From Ostreococcus lucimarinus CCE9901 (taxonomy: Eukaryota > Chlorophyta > Mamiellophyceae > Mamiellales > Bathycoccaceae): DNA of 64,000 bases. Both the position numbers and the translations under genes were made by a program. The notes below the pieces were generated by a model. It was given only the letters and a program-made list of their open reading frames with translations. It had not been told where the DNA came from and did not search any database. Below are positions 10,259 through 19,035 of the stretch, one piece after another. The number at the start of each line of letters is the position of its first letter. The stretch's first letter is position 1. Where the stretch lies: the NCBI RefSeq assembly GCF_000092065.1, contig NC_009358.1, positions 558,001 to 622,000 of the forward strand, read 5' to 3'.

Positions 10259-11635
10259 ATGAATCCATTCCACGAAGACGCGTCGACGTTCGCGAGCGCG
10301 AGCTCGACCGCGAGCGTGGGCGCGAGTGATAACAGAGTGGACGTGCACGCGCTCGCGCACGATCTCGCGCGGGACGCGAACGTCGAGGATGGTCGGGTTT
10401 GGGGTCCACGCGGGGAACGGGACGACGGCGGACGGTTCGACGGCGGCGCGGAAGGAGGCGCGTCGTCGTACGATGATCGCGCCCAACACGAAAACGTTGA
10501 AGAACGGGACGTCGGTGATGCGCGCGCGCGTAAGCCGCGGGAGGTGAGCGCGGATGAGCGGATTAATGCGACGGCGACGGCGGTGATCAAGGCGGGGTCG
10601 AGCGGGCACTCGGTCGAAGCGTTCAACGGAAGCTCGGACGATATGGCGTTTAGCGATCGGCTCGCGGTGGCGACGGCGAAGATATCCACGCTAGCGGCGC
10701 AGCTGAAGGAGAAGACGGCGGCGGCGCGAGATACGCGCGCGAAGGAGAAGGCTCTAGGTGGTAAGGAGTTGTTGCGTCGGTTGCAAGAGACGGCGTCGAG
10801 TCAGAGCGCGCAGCGCGCGCCGGGTCTCGTTTCGTTGCAGTCCATGCGCAGAGGAGAAGGCGCGGCGGCACCAACTGTGGACGAAAGCGGAAAGGTCGTG
10901 AAGGGGATCGGGTACAAATTGAGCGCGGCGACGCGCCGCACGTCTCAGCGGTTGTTGCAAAGTTTCGGCACCGCGGAGAAGATGCGAGACGACGAGTTCA
11001 AGACTTTGTGGAACAGCGTGCAACAGCAGGAGTCCATCTTGAAGGAAATCGCGCAAGTGAGCACCGCGTATAAACATGCACAACGCGCGGTGTTCGATAT
11101 GAGCAAGCGACTGGCCACACTTATCCGGAATTTGGTCGAAACCGGGGACAAGAATAACGTTTGGGACGGCGCGCCGACGGTGGCGAGAGAAGCCGCGTTG
11201 CGAGAGGCGTGCAAGATGGTGGATGTCGCCGACGCTCTCGTCGCGCGATGCACGCCTCTCACCGAGGAAGTGTTCGATTGGAACATTGTCGAACCCGCGG
11301 CGCACCGCTCGAAAGAGCTCCCGGCGTACAAGGCGTGCGTAGCGAAACGCGCGGCTTACATGCAAGACATGGACGCCTTCGACCGCCAGCTCGGCGCGTT
11401 ACAGAAGCGCTCGCCCAAGAACGCCGACGAATACGCCGTCAAAGAAGAACAAGCGCGCCGCGCCAAAGAGCGCTTCCAGGATTTCAGCTCGAAGCTCGTC
11501 GAAGAGCTTCAAATCGTCGACGGCACGCGATACGAGATGGCGTACTCGATCGCCCGCGGGTTCGCCAACGTCCAATGCTTCAATCTCGAGCGCCAACTCG
11601 ACGTCGCTCGAACGCTCCGCGGTGGTGGTCAGTAG
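10259..11635 (+). CDS. BAR-domain-like membrane-curvature protein with N-terminal NPF motif
   Basis: A 458-residue protein. MNPFHEDAS at the start contains an NPF tripeptide, the ligand of EH-domain endocytic proteins. About 150 residues of low-complexity Asp/Ala/Ser sequence follow, then a long helical region from about residue 215. Features such as AEKMRDDEFKTLWNSVQQQE, AYKACVAKRAAYMQDMDAFD and KLVEELQIVDGTRYEM are arranged like an amphiphysin-type BAR domain, which dimerises and binds curved membranes in endocytic traffic. The assignment rests on pattern and length (~230 residues of helix) rather than a signature motif. The frame is open upstream to 10019, but the ATG at 10259 gives the first non-repetitive sequence. 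Confidence 0.7.
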   Translation: MNPFHEDASTFASASSTASVGASDNRVDVHALAHDLARDANVEDGRVWGPRGERDDGGRFDGGAEGGASSYDDRAQHENVEERDVGDARARKPREVSADERINATATAVIKAGSSGHSVEAFNGSSDDMAFSDRLAVATAKISTLAAQLKEKTAAARDTRAKEKALGGKELLRRLQETASSQSAQRAPGLVSLQSMRRGEGAAAPTVDESGKVVKGIGYKLSAATRRTSQRLLQSFGTAEKMRDDEFKTLWNSVQQQESILKEIAQVSTAYKHAQRAVFDMSKRLATLIRNLVETGDKNNVWDGAPTVAREAALREACKMVDVADALVARCTPLTEEVFDWNIVEPAAHRSKELPAYKACVAKRAAYMQDMDAFDRQLGALQKRSPKNADEYAVKEEQARRAKERFQDFSSKLVEELQIVDGTRYEMAYSIARGFANVQCFNLERQLDVARTLRGGGQ

Positions 11636-11704
11636 CAACAACTCGATGCGACTCTAGCGCGCGTGTATAAGCTCCCACTTCAATCAATTACAAACATCGT
11701 CGCC

Positions 11705-12073
11705 TCACTCCGTCGCGTCCGATCCCGCGCCTTTCCGCTTCAGCCCAAACTTTTCCACCAGCTCGAACGCCTTATTCAGCACCTCCGTCTCCGCCGCGTT
11801 GAGTTCGTGAATCTCATCCACGACCTTATTCATCGCTCGATCGCGCGCGCGAGGGTCCAGCACGTCGTCCTCGTCGCTCGGGAACCCAGCCTCGGCGAAC
11901 TCGAGCATCGCCGCGCTCGGCTCTGCCCCCGCCTCGTTCGCCGCGTCGGCGCCGTCCGCGTCGCTCGCGCGACGCGTGATGGCGACGCGCGCGCGCGCGC
12001 GTTCGACGCGCTTCGTCGCGCGCGCGTGCGGACGCGCGATGGGGGCGAGCGGGGCGAGCGCGCGGGCGAACAT
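11705..12073 (-). CDS. Small plastid-targeted protein of unknown function
   Basis: A 122-residue protein. The first ~40 residues are Ala/Arg/Pro-rich without acidic residues, like a plastid or mitochondrial transit peptide (MFARALAPLAPIARPHARAT). The predicted mature part is acidic, then helical, with MNKVVDEIHELNAAETEVLN and KAFELVEKFGLKRKG. I do not recognise the family; the helical end superficially resembles the N-terminal dimerisation helices of ribosomal protein L7/L12, but this is not enough to name it. It converges on the BAR-like gene (69 bp between stops) and precedes UBC12 on the same strand by ~115 bp. Confidence 0.65.
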   Translation of the reverse strand: MFARALAPLAPIARPHARATKRVERARARVAITRRASDADGADAANEAGAEPSAAMLEFAEAGFPSDEDDVLDPRARDRAMNKVVDEIHELNAAETEVLNKAFELVEKFGLKRKGAGSDATE

Positions 12074-12189
12074 CGCGTGTCGAAGTGACGAGTGACGTCG
12101 GTCCGTCGGTGGGTCGAGAAGTCAAATTCTAAGTGCTATGCGTCGTGACGTGTCTTCGTATCGCGTCGCGCGTCGGTGAGGCGCATCGC

Positions 12190-12990
12190 TCATCGCAGGC
12201 ACGATGAGAATCGGTGCTGGCCCACGTACCCGCCCTGCATCGCGCGCCGGACGTTCATCGCGAAATTCTGAGGCGTGCGCGCCAAATCCTCCGCCGCCTC
12301 CTTGTTCAGAGGATCGTCCGGATTCGGCTCGCTGAACAGCAGAGACAACCCGAAGATGACGCTCGAGATCGACAACACCGGTTTCCAATCCTCTCTCAAA
12401 ATGTTCAAGCACACGTTCCCGTCCAAGTCAATGTTCGGGTGATACACCTTGCGCTCGCATCGCACCTTCGGCGGTTCGTGCGGATACATCGTCGGCACCG
12501 CGAACGAAAACTCAAACGTCCCACCGCGATAGTACCCCTCATCGGGTTTAATCGCGATGACAAAGTTCAACAAATCATCCTTCCCATTCGGGAACGCTAT
12601 CGACATCGTCCGCGGAAGCGCGAGCTCCGATATGTCTGCGTTCGTTTCGTTCGCGCGCGCGCGTCAGTCGTCTCGCCGTCGTCCCGCGTCCTCGCGCTTC
12701 CCCCGTTCGCGTCGCCGTCTCGCGCACCTTTCGCCACGCGAACCTCCCCGCTGCTCTGTCTCGACGTCGTGCCTCCGTTCGCCTCGCGTTCGGCCGCCTC
12801 CTTCTCTTGTTTCGCCTGTCGTCGTCGTCGCGCGCGCGTCGCGTCAGTCCTTCGTCGCATCCTTCGTCGCATCCTTCGTCGCGCGCGTCGCCGCGCGGTC
12901 GTTCGTCGCGCGCGTCGGCGTCGCGGTCGCGCGTCGCGCGTCGTCGTCCTCGCGTCGCGCGCGCACCTTGACGGAGAACAGCTTGATCAT
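12190..12990 (-). CDS. UBC12: NEDD8-conjugating enzyme E2 UBC12 (three exons)
   Basis: E2 that transfers NEDD8/RUB1 to cullins, activating SCF-type ubiquitin ligases. Exons on the minus strand are 12967-12990 (MIKLFSVK, the conserved UBC12 start that docks on the E1), 12728-12815 ([15 protein letters not shown]...) and 12190-12635 ([20 protein letters not shown] onward). The introns, 151 and 92 nt, both start GTGCGC and have CTGAC branch motifs. The 185-residue product has the catalytic Cys in the motif [10 protein letters not shown] and the E2 HPNID motif. Joining at G|AC restores KDISEL exactly as in other UBC12 proteins. The first intron carries a triple ATCCTTCGTCGC repeat. It sits within a few kb of NPL4 and a ubiquitin-like protein. 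Confidence 0.96.
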
Positions 12991-13060
12991 CGCGCCCTCG
13001 TCGCGGCGTCGTGTGTCGCGCGCGACGATTCGGCGCGTCGTCGCGGATGGATAGAGCGCG

Positions 13061-14515
13061 ATGCGACGGCGCGACACACGACGACGCGCGATGGCGATGG
13101 CGATGACGCGCGCGATGATGACGACGGCGACGACGGCGACGACGAAAGCGACGGCGCGGGACGCGCGACGCGAGACGCGCGCGCGACGCGCGATCGCGAC
13201 GAGGGCGAGCAACAACGAAAACCGCTACGGCGCGTGCTGGCCGGGACGCGCGGAGGTGCCGGCGAACGTCGCGGCGCTCGGGAACGGAAACGTGAAGAAG
13301 ATATCGCTGCTCGGAAGCACGGGGTCGATCGGGACGCAGACGCTGGACATTTGCGAGGAACATCCGGATAAGTTTGAGGTCGTGGCGCTGAGCGCGGGGC
13401 GAAACGTGACGCTGGTGGCGGAGCAGTGCGCGAAGTTCTCGCCGAAGTTGGTGAGCGTGCAGAACGGAGAGGACGTGGCGAAACTGAGGGATGCGTTGCA
13501 AAAACTCGGATGCGCGATGCCGGAGATTATGTATGGGGAGGATGGGATGGTTGAGGTGGCGAGACACGCCGACTGCGATTCGGTGGTGACGGGCATCGTC
13601 GGATGCGCGGGATTGCCGCCGACGGTGGCGGCGATCGAGGCGGGAAAGAATATTTGCTTGGCGAATAAGGAGACCCTCATCGCCGGTGGCCCCGCGATCG
13701 TGCCGTTGGCGGTGAAGCATGGGGTGAAAATTTTGCCCGCGGATTCCGAGCACAGCGCCTTGTTCCAGTGCATTCAAGGCATGCCGGAGGGCGCGCTGAG
13801 ACGCATCATTCTCACCGCCTCTGGCGGCGCTTTCCGCGATATGGACCTCGCCACCATGCGTGAACTCGCGGTGTCCGATCCCGCGGCGTTGCACAAGAAG
13901 GCGACGACGCACCCGAACTGGGACATGGGCGCGAAGATTACGTGCGACAGCGCGACGCTCATGAACAAGGCGCTCGAAGTCATCGAGGCGCACTACCTCT
14001 ACGGCACCTCTTACGACAACATTGACGTGATCGTGCACCCGCAATCGATCGTGCACTCCATGGTTGAGACCTCGGATAGCTCCGTTTTGGCGCAATTGGG
14101 CTGGCCTGACATGCGTTTGCCTATTCTTTACACCATGTCTTGGCCCAACCGCGTCGAGTGCTCCGAAGTCACGTGGCCGCGACTCGACTTTGTCAAGATG
14201 GGCGACCTCACCTTCCGCGCGCCCGATTTCGAAAAGTACCCGTCTCTCACCATGGGCTACGCCGCCGGTCGCGCCGGTGGCACCATGACGGGCGTTTTCT
14301 CCGCCGCCAACGAGCAAGCGGTCGCCATGTTCTTGGACAAAAAGATGGGCTACTTCGACATTTACAAAGTCATCGAGTTGGCCATGGAGGCGCACAAGAA
14401 CGAGCTCGTGCTCGATCCGTCCCTGGACGACATCGTGCACTACGATTTGTGGGCGCGCGATCACGTCAAGCAAACCGTGGAATCTGGCGTTTTGACCGGC
14501 GCCCTGCCTCGTTAA
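13061..14515 (+). CDS. DXR: 1-deoxy-D-xylulose-5-phosphate reductoisomerase, plastid
   Basis: Second enzyme of the plastid MEP pathway, converting DXP to MEP with NADPH, for carotenoid, chlorophyll side-chain and plastoquinone precursors. A ~55-residue Arg/Ala/Thr-rich leader is the probable transit peptide. The NADPH-binding [12 protein letters not shown] is at about residue 84, followed by the catalytic-domain motifs [31 protein letters not shown] and [20 protein letters not shown]. The 484-residue length matches plant DXR (~475). No intron is visible. It diverges from UBC12 across only 70 bp (12991-13060), a very short bidirectional promoter. Confidence 0.97.
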   Translation: MRRRDTRRRAMAMAMTRAMMTTATTATTKATARDARRETRARRAIATRASNNENRYGACWPGRAEVPANVAALGNGNVKKISLLGSTGSIGTQTLDICEEHPDKFEVVALSAGRNVTLVAEQCAKFSPKLVSVQNGEDVAKLRDALQKLGCAMPEIMYGEDGMVEVARHADCDSVVTGIVGCAGLPPTVAAIEAGKNICLANKETLIAGGPAIVPLAVKHGVKILPADSEHSALFQCIQGMPEGALRRIILTASGGAFRDMDLATMRELAVSDPAALHKKATTHPNWDMGAKITCDSATLMNKALEVIEAHYLYGTSYDNIDVIVHPQSIVHSMVETSDSSVLAQLGWPDMRLPILYTMSWPNRVECSEVTWPRLDFVKMGDLTFRAPDFEKYPSLTMGYAAGRAGGTMTGVFSAANEQAVAMFLDKKMGYFDIYKVIELAMEAHKNELVLDPSLDDIVHYDLWARDHVKQTVESGVLTGALPR

Positions 14516-14620
14516 ACTACACATTCGATTCGTTTCGTCTCGCGCGCTCGTTCGCCGACGTTGCTAATACTCACTCCAACAACGAGTCACGCGCTTCACT
14601 CGCGCACGCGCGCACGCCTG

Positions 14621-15589
14621 ATGATCGTCGCGGCGCGCGCCACCGCGCGCGTTCAGTGCGCCGCACCGCGCGCCCGCCGCCATCGTTCGCGCCGTCACCG
14701 CGTCGCTCGGGCGTCGTCCGGCGTGAACGATGACGACGCGTCTGACGCAGCCATGTACGAAGAACTCGAGAAGATTAACGCCGCGAACAACAGTAAGAGC
14801 GCGAGTGACTGGATCGGGGCGTGGTCGAAGGCGATCACCGACCCCCCGAGCGAGGCAGAGGTGGAGAAGATGCGAGCTGCGGCGATGGCGGCCGAGGAAG
14901 AGCGCTTGGCGGAGGCGAGGAGCTATCGGTACGTCTTCGCGCACGATCTGCTGAGCGGATCGGGGGACTCGTTCGCGGGTAAATATCTCAAGGATGCGCT
15001 AGGAATGATTGATATCGAGCTGGAGACGCCAGACTTGGTGTGTGGGAACGCGGAGTACACGGTGTCGAGCGCGTTGGAAAAGTTGACGGCGGCGCTGAAC
15101 GGCGGGGAAGGGCGGAAGGAGCGACCGGTTCGGTTGATTGGGTCGAGCACGGGGGCATTGGTGGCGGCGCTGTACGCGGAAAGGAACCGAGACAGGGTTG
15201 ACAAAGTGTTTCTTCTCGCGCCGACGTGGGGGCTGGCGAACATTTTGACAAACTTTGAGAAGAGTTACGGCGTCAAGTTCAGCAAGGCGTTCGTCGACGA
15301 CGCGAGCACGTTACCCGAGTATCCGACGGTGACTTGCCCGGCGTATATCGTGCATGGACACGATGACGACGTTTCGCCGTTGGACAACTCCGCGCGTTGG
15401 ATGCAGATGGCGTCGCAGTGGATGCGACAGGAAGGTGATTCCGACGAAAACGTCGCCGAGAGACGACTTCTCGAGGTGAGCGGCTTAGGGCACGGCGTTG
15501 AGACCGCGCTTCCAATGTCGATGGGGCGGTTCACAGAGTTTTTTAAAATTCCAAGAGTTGACTTGTACTTGCGTGAAAGAGAGCCTTGA
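14621..15589 (+). CDS. Alpha/beta-hydrolase, putative plastid esterase
   Basis: A 322-residue protein with a ~35-residue Arg/Ala-rich leader, an Ala/Glu helical linker, and then an alpha/beta-hydrolase fold. The nucleophile elbow is LIGSSTGALVAALYA (GxSxG), followed by an acidic region in VHGHDDDVSPLD and a histidine in SGLGHGVE, a plausible Ser-Asp-His triad. It resembles small YqiA-type esterases; the substrate is unknown. An in-frame ATG at 14561 would extend the leader by 20 residues. The last 18 codons and the stop lie in the first copy of a 56-bp perfect tandem duplication, which leaves the protein unchanged. Confidence 0.8.
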   Translation: MIVAARATARVQCAAPRARRHRSRRHRVARASSGVNDDDASDAAMYEELEKINAANNSKSASDWIGAWSKAITDPPSEAEVEKMRAAAMAAEEERLAEARSYRYVFAHDLLSGSGDSFAGKYLKDALGMIDIELETPDLVCGNAEYTVSSALEKLTAALNGGEGRKERPVRLIGSSTGALVAALYAERNRDRVDKVFLLAPTWGLANILTNFEKSYGVKFSKAFVDDASTLPEYPTVTCPAYIVHGHDDDVSPLDNSARWMQMASQWMRQEGDSDENVAERRLLEVSGLGHGVETALPMSMGRFTEFFKIPRVDLYLREREP

Positions 15590-15644
15590 CAGAGTTTTTT
15601 AAAATTCCAAGAGTTGACTTGTACTTGCGTGAAAGAGAGCCTTG
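15533..15644 (+). repeat. 56-bp perfect tandem duplication across the esterase stop codon
   Basis: Copy 1 is 15533-15588 and copy 2 is 15589-15644, identical over all 56 positions, beginning ACAGAGTTTTTTAAAATTCC and ending GAGAGCCTTG. The esterase stop TGA (15587-15589) spans the junction: TG ends copy 1 and A begins copy 2. Because copy 2 is also followed by A, the un-duplicated allele would encode the same C-terminus. The 56-bp period is not a multiple of three, so copy 2 is 3'-untranslated. It could be a recent replication-slippage event or an assembly artefact. Confidence 0.97.
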
Positions 15645-15806
15645 AAGGAAGATGCATCGCCGACGTTGACTTTCCAAATTTAGAGCCATCAAACCAAACT
15701 AGGAGTGGCGCATAGCACGGCGCATAGCAAGCTTCGTGCGACGCGCGCAATGGGATCTGGGGACGGCGCGTTAGCTTGAAGATACACCATCGCGCGCCAC
15801 TACGCT

Positions 15807-16679
15807 ATGGCGTCCAGCACCGACGTCGAGCGGTTGCTCGCGCAGACACAGAGGGAGAGGAATGTTCGCGCCACGCTCAAGATGCAAATCAAGCAGCACG
15901 CTCAAAAGGAACGCGATTTCGCGGAGTGGGAAGAACGTCTCGTCGACAAGCAGCAGCGAATCGAGGATAACATCGTAAACTGTGATGATATGCTGCGCCA
16001 GGCGGATGCGAAACGCGAGCACGCAGAGGACAACGTCAAACGGGACGCGGAGTCCCAGCGAAGTAGCATGCGCGACATCGCCAGGCTGCGCGCACAACTT
16101 GAAGACATCCGCGCAAAGTGTGCACACGTTTCAGATGAAATTCAGGCGAGCTCGAAATACTTTGAGTTTTTAAGCCGCTCGAGTCAAATCGTGCTTGCGC
16201 GCAATTCGTCCAAGGCTGAAGACGTTTACGAACTCGTGGAAGAGATCCTCGATCGTCACCGGACCCTCGTGATGGCGAATCATCAATTACAAGATCAGTT
16301 CAAAGTGACCGCACGGTCGCACGACGACTTGACCGACGCGCATAACAAGTACGTGGACGATTCGCGCGAAAACATTTTGGCGTTGAACACGCGCCTCGGC
16401 GGCATGAAACGCTTGCTCGAGTCTAACATGCGAAGCACTAGCGCGAGCATGACGACGATGACACACTTCGCCAAAAAGTGTGCGCTTAAGCACTCGTCCG
16501 TGAGCTTGGTGAAGATGGCGACTGAGAACATATTCGTCAAGTGCACGTCGCGCTCGCACGTCGCCCGCTGCGCCACAGGACGCGAGCACGCGAGCGACAC
16601 TAGCGTGCGACTGAGCATCATACGACACTTCCTCTGCGACATGCGTGCTATCGCCCGCGAGACGACCTGTGATAGATAA
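15807..16679 (+). CDS. CFAP73/CCDC42-like coiled-coil protein (DUF4200-type)
   Basis: A 290-residue, almost wholly coiled-coil protein. Residues ~30-130 follow the DUF4200 pattern shared by CCDC42, CFAP73 and Chlamydomonas MIA2, with the key segment MLRQADAKREHAEDN, a charged helix, and then SSKYFEFLSR. EDVYELVEEILDRHRTLVMA and NHQLQDQF also match that family, whose members form the modifier-of-inner-arms complex on the flagellar axoneme. The C-terminal ~90 residues are Cys/His/Arg-rich and unlike the family. It ends 36 bp from the converging TMEM208 gene. The call is by pattern only and a search is needed; the alternative is an unrelated coiled coil. Confidence 0.65.
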   Translation: MASSTDVERLLAQTQRERNVRATLKMQIKQHAQKERDFAEWEERLVDKQQRIEDNIVNCDDMLRQADAKREHAEDNVKRDAESQRSSMRDIARLRAQLEDIRAKCAHVSDEIQASSKYFEFLSRSSQIVLARNSSKAEDVYELVEEILDRHRTLVMANHQLQDQFKVTARSHDDLTDAHNKYVDDSRENILALNTRLGGMKRLLESNMRSTSASMTTMTHFAKKCALKHSSVSLVKMATENIFVKCTSRSHVARCATGREHASDTSVRLSIIRHFLCDMRAIARETTCDR

Positions 16680-16715
16680 TAGACTCTCTTCTTTAAAACA
16701 CTACAGCTGCGTCCA

Positions 16716-17231
16716 TCATCTGAACCGCTTCGCCTTCCGCCGTTCGCTCCGCTCGCGTCGACGCTTCTCCTCCTTCGTCTCCTCCCGCTCCTCGTTCTCC
16801 TCCGCCCGAGGCGCGAACACGTATGGCAGCACGAATTTCGTCACTATCATGTACCCCGCGACCAAAGGCACGATCAGCGTCACCAACCAAAACCGATCCG
16901 AATACGTCGACGTCGCCATCGCGAACGCGCCGACGTAGATCAAATCCTGATAATACTCCGTCAACCCCCCGCTCAGCGACTCCCCTCCATCGAGCACTTC
17001 GCCGTTCTCCCCGAACGTCGGCTTCGCGTACGCGCGCAGCGAGCCCAGCGACGCTCGACACGCGAGCGCGGTGACGGCGAACACGCACAGGTGAAACAAT
17101 CGCACGCTTTTCCAGCGAAACACGACGCGCACGACGACGTGCAGCGCCATCGCGCCGTTCAGGACATCGCTCAGAAACTTCAACTTCGCGCGGTTCTCCT
17201 CCAACCGCTTCTTCGCGCCGGATTTCGCCAT
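16716..17231 (-). CDS. TMEM208: TMEM208/SND2-like ER membrane protein
   Basis: A 171-residue ER membrane protein homologous to human TMEM208 and yeast Snd2/Env10, which act in SRP-independent targeting of membrane proteins to the ER. It starts AKSGAKKRLEENRAKLKFLS and has hydrophobic segments at about residues 25-70 and 110-140. The family signature AKPTFGENGEVLDGGESLSG lies between them, followed by LTEYYQDLIYVGAFAM. The C-terminus is a charged Arg/Lys/Glu tail with ER-exposed basic residues. The frame is open far upstream on the minus strand, but the ATG at 17231 is where the family begins and leaves ~100 bp to the divergent monooxygenase. Confidence 0.9.
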   Translation of the reverse strand: MAKSGAKKRLEENRAKLKFLSDVLNGAMALHVVVRVVFRWKSVRLFHLCVFAVTALACRASLGSLRAYAKPTFGENGEVLDGGESLSGGLTEYYQDLIYVGAFAMATSTYSDRFWLVTLIVPLVAGYMIVTKFVLPYVFAPRAEENEEREETKEEKRRRERSERRKAKRFR

Positions 17232-17333
17232 GTCGCGCCCGCGCGGGTCGTCGCGGATTAATGCGGATTGATTCAATCGTCGCGCGTTACAACGCGCGGC
17301 GCTCGACGCCGACGCCGGCGACGCGAGCGAACG

Positions 17334-18926
17334 ATGCTCGAGACGGCGACGCGCGCGCGCGCGCCGAGCGCGCCGGCGCGCGATCCGCGCGCCGCGCGCG
17401 CGCGACGCGCGACGGCGAGGACGACGCCGCGTCAGCAACGGTGCGCGGTGACGTCGGCGCGCGCGCGCGTCGTCCGCGCGGTGCTCGCGGACGATAAAAC
17501 GCACGCGAACGCGCCGGCGTCGTCGGTGATCGTCGGCGGTGGACCCACGGGGCTGGCGTGCGCGATCGCGCTCGCGCGGCGGGGCTGGGGGAACATCGAG
17601 GTGTGGGAACGCCTCGCGAAGCCGCCGTCGAGCGATTCTTCGGTCTGGGGGGATGCCTCGCGATCGTATAACGTCGGATTGAGCGGCCGAGGGCAAGCCG
17701 TGCTGAAGGATCTCGGGGTCTTCGATGCGGTGATCGATAAGTGCGCGGTGGTGAAGGGACGCATGGACTGGGGACCGAACGGCGAGCCGAAGGAGCGCTT
17801 GGCGAATAAGACGTACGATACGCAAGTGATTCAAAGGGACAGGCTGGTTTCGGTGCTCGTGGAAGAGATCGAGAAGAAATATGCGGGGAAGATTTCGGTA
17901 TCTTACGACGTCGCGTGCGTCGATTGTGAGTTTGGTGCGGACGGAGTCACGCTCGAACGCGGAGCGTGCGGCGAAAACTGCGATCTCGCCGCCGCGCGCG
18001 CTCAAGGCAAGACGGTGACGCCTGTCGTGTTCGGTGCCGAGGGCAACACCATGCATTCTGCGGTCGTTCGAGAGATGGATCGTAACGCCGCATGCGGGGT
18101 GAAGGTTATCAAGTTCCCGAACACTAATCCGCGGGTGTACAAGACCATCCCCATCCACTTGCCCAGCGACATGCGAAAGGATCTCAACTATAGCGCGCGC
18201 ACGAAAGCCGGCGTCGCGTTGGAGTGCTTGCCGACAAAAGAAGGTCTTTTAATCGGTATCATGCTCGTGAAACCCGAAGATGAGGAAACGTGCGTCAAAT
18301 TGAGCAACAAAGAATCTTTGAAGACGTTCTTCGACGAACATTTTCCGATGTTCGTGCCTTGGATCAAGGACGAAGATATCGAAAGCATGGCCAACAGCAA
18401 GTTCTTCGGCTTGCCGTCGTTCGGGTACGTGGATAAGTCCCTTAATATGGGTGGTCAGGGCGCGCTTCTCGGGGATGCTATCCACACCGTGAAGCCGTAC
18501 TTTGGCTTGGGTGTGAATTCGGCTTGGGAAGACGTAAAAGTGCTCGTCGAGGCTCTCGACGACGCCAACGGCGACACTTCTGTGGCGTTACCACACTACT
18601 CTAAGAAGCGTGCGGCGGACGCCAAGGCGCTCGTCGATCTCTCTCGCAGCTTCGATGGAGGTTTCATGACCTTTGTCCTTCCTCTCATCGTCGATTCCAT
18701 TTTCAACAAAGTCGCGCCTTGGCTCTTCATGCCCAACACGATTCAAATGCTGCAAAGGGAAGAGTGGTCTTTCAGCGCGATCGCCAAGCGCAAATGGCTC
18801 GACCGTTTTATGCAAGGCACGGTCATTATGTCTTTTATGAGCGCTGTCGGGTACGCCGCGTTGCAACTGACGAGACAATACGTCTGGCCATTCGTCGCTC
18901 GAGCGCTTTTGCGAGGCGGCGCGTAA
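17334..18926 (+). CDS. FAD-dependent monooxygenase, kynurenine 3-monooxygenase-like, plastid-targeted
   Basis: A 530-residue flavoprotein. An Arg/Ala-rich leader (~55 residues) suggests plastid targeting. The FAD Rossmann motif VIVGGGPTGLACAIALA follows, then SYNVGLSGRGQAVLKDLGV and an aromatic-hydroxylase-type second FAD motif GDAIHTVKPYFGLGVNSAWED. A C-terminal hydrophobic helix (GTVIMSFMSAVGYAAL) probably anchors it in a membrane, as in kynurenine 3-monooxygenase. Plant-lineage homologues are plastidial with unknown substrates, so I do not name a reaction. An ATG at 17268 is an alternative start. It diverges from TMEM208. Confidence 0.85.
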   Translation: MLETATRARAPSAPARDPRAARARRATARTTPRQQRCAVTSARARVVRAVLADDKTHANAPASSVIVGGGPTGLACAIALARRGWGNIEVWERLAKPPSSDSSVWGDASRSYNVGLSGRGQAVLKDLGVFDAVIDKCAVVKGRMDWGPNGEPKERLANKTYDTQVIQRDRLVSVLVEEIEKKYAGKISVSYDVACVDCEFGADGVTLERGACGENCDLAAARAQGKTVTPVVFGAEGNTMHSAVVREMDRNAACGVKVIKFPNTNPRVYKTIPIHLPSDMRKDLNYSARTKAGVALECLPTKEGLLIGIMLVKPEDEETCVKLSNKESLKTFFDEHFPMFVPWIKDEDIESMANSKFFGLPSFGYVDKSLNMGGQGALLGDAIHTVKPYFGLGVNSAWEDVKVLVEALDDANGDTSVALPHYSKKRAADAKALVDLSRSFDGGFMTFVLPLIVDSIFNKVAPWLFMPNTIQMLQREEWSFSAIAKRKWLDRFMQGTVIMSFMSAVGYAALQLTRQYVWPFVARALLRGGA

Positions 18927-19035
18927 TTAAAACAGATGTGTCTTCTTTAATAATGCAAGTAATAAGCTGCTCGCGTAGAACGCACACACGCCTAAATCGA
19001 AAGAATGTCGTAAGAACTGTCCTACGAAGTAGAAT

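Noticed and set aside
12575-14524. 649-residue open frame antisense to DXR and UBC12 exon 1
   Set aside because: It covers two well-supported genes on both strands, is Arg/His/Leu-rich in the way of GC-rich shadow frames, and has no recognisable domain.
15587-15589. In-frame TGA as a selenocysteine codon in the esterase
   Set aside because: The sequence after TGA is simply the second copy of a 56-bp duplication in a shifted frame; no sign of a conserved extension.
16716-18158. 480-residue minus-strand frame starting inside the monooxygenase gene
   Set aside because: Only its last 171 residues (from 17231) match TMEM208; the rest is antisense to the monooxygenase.
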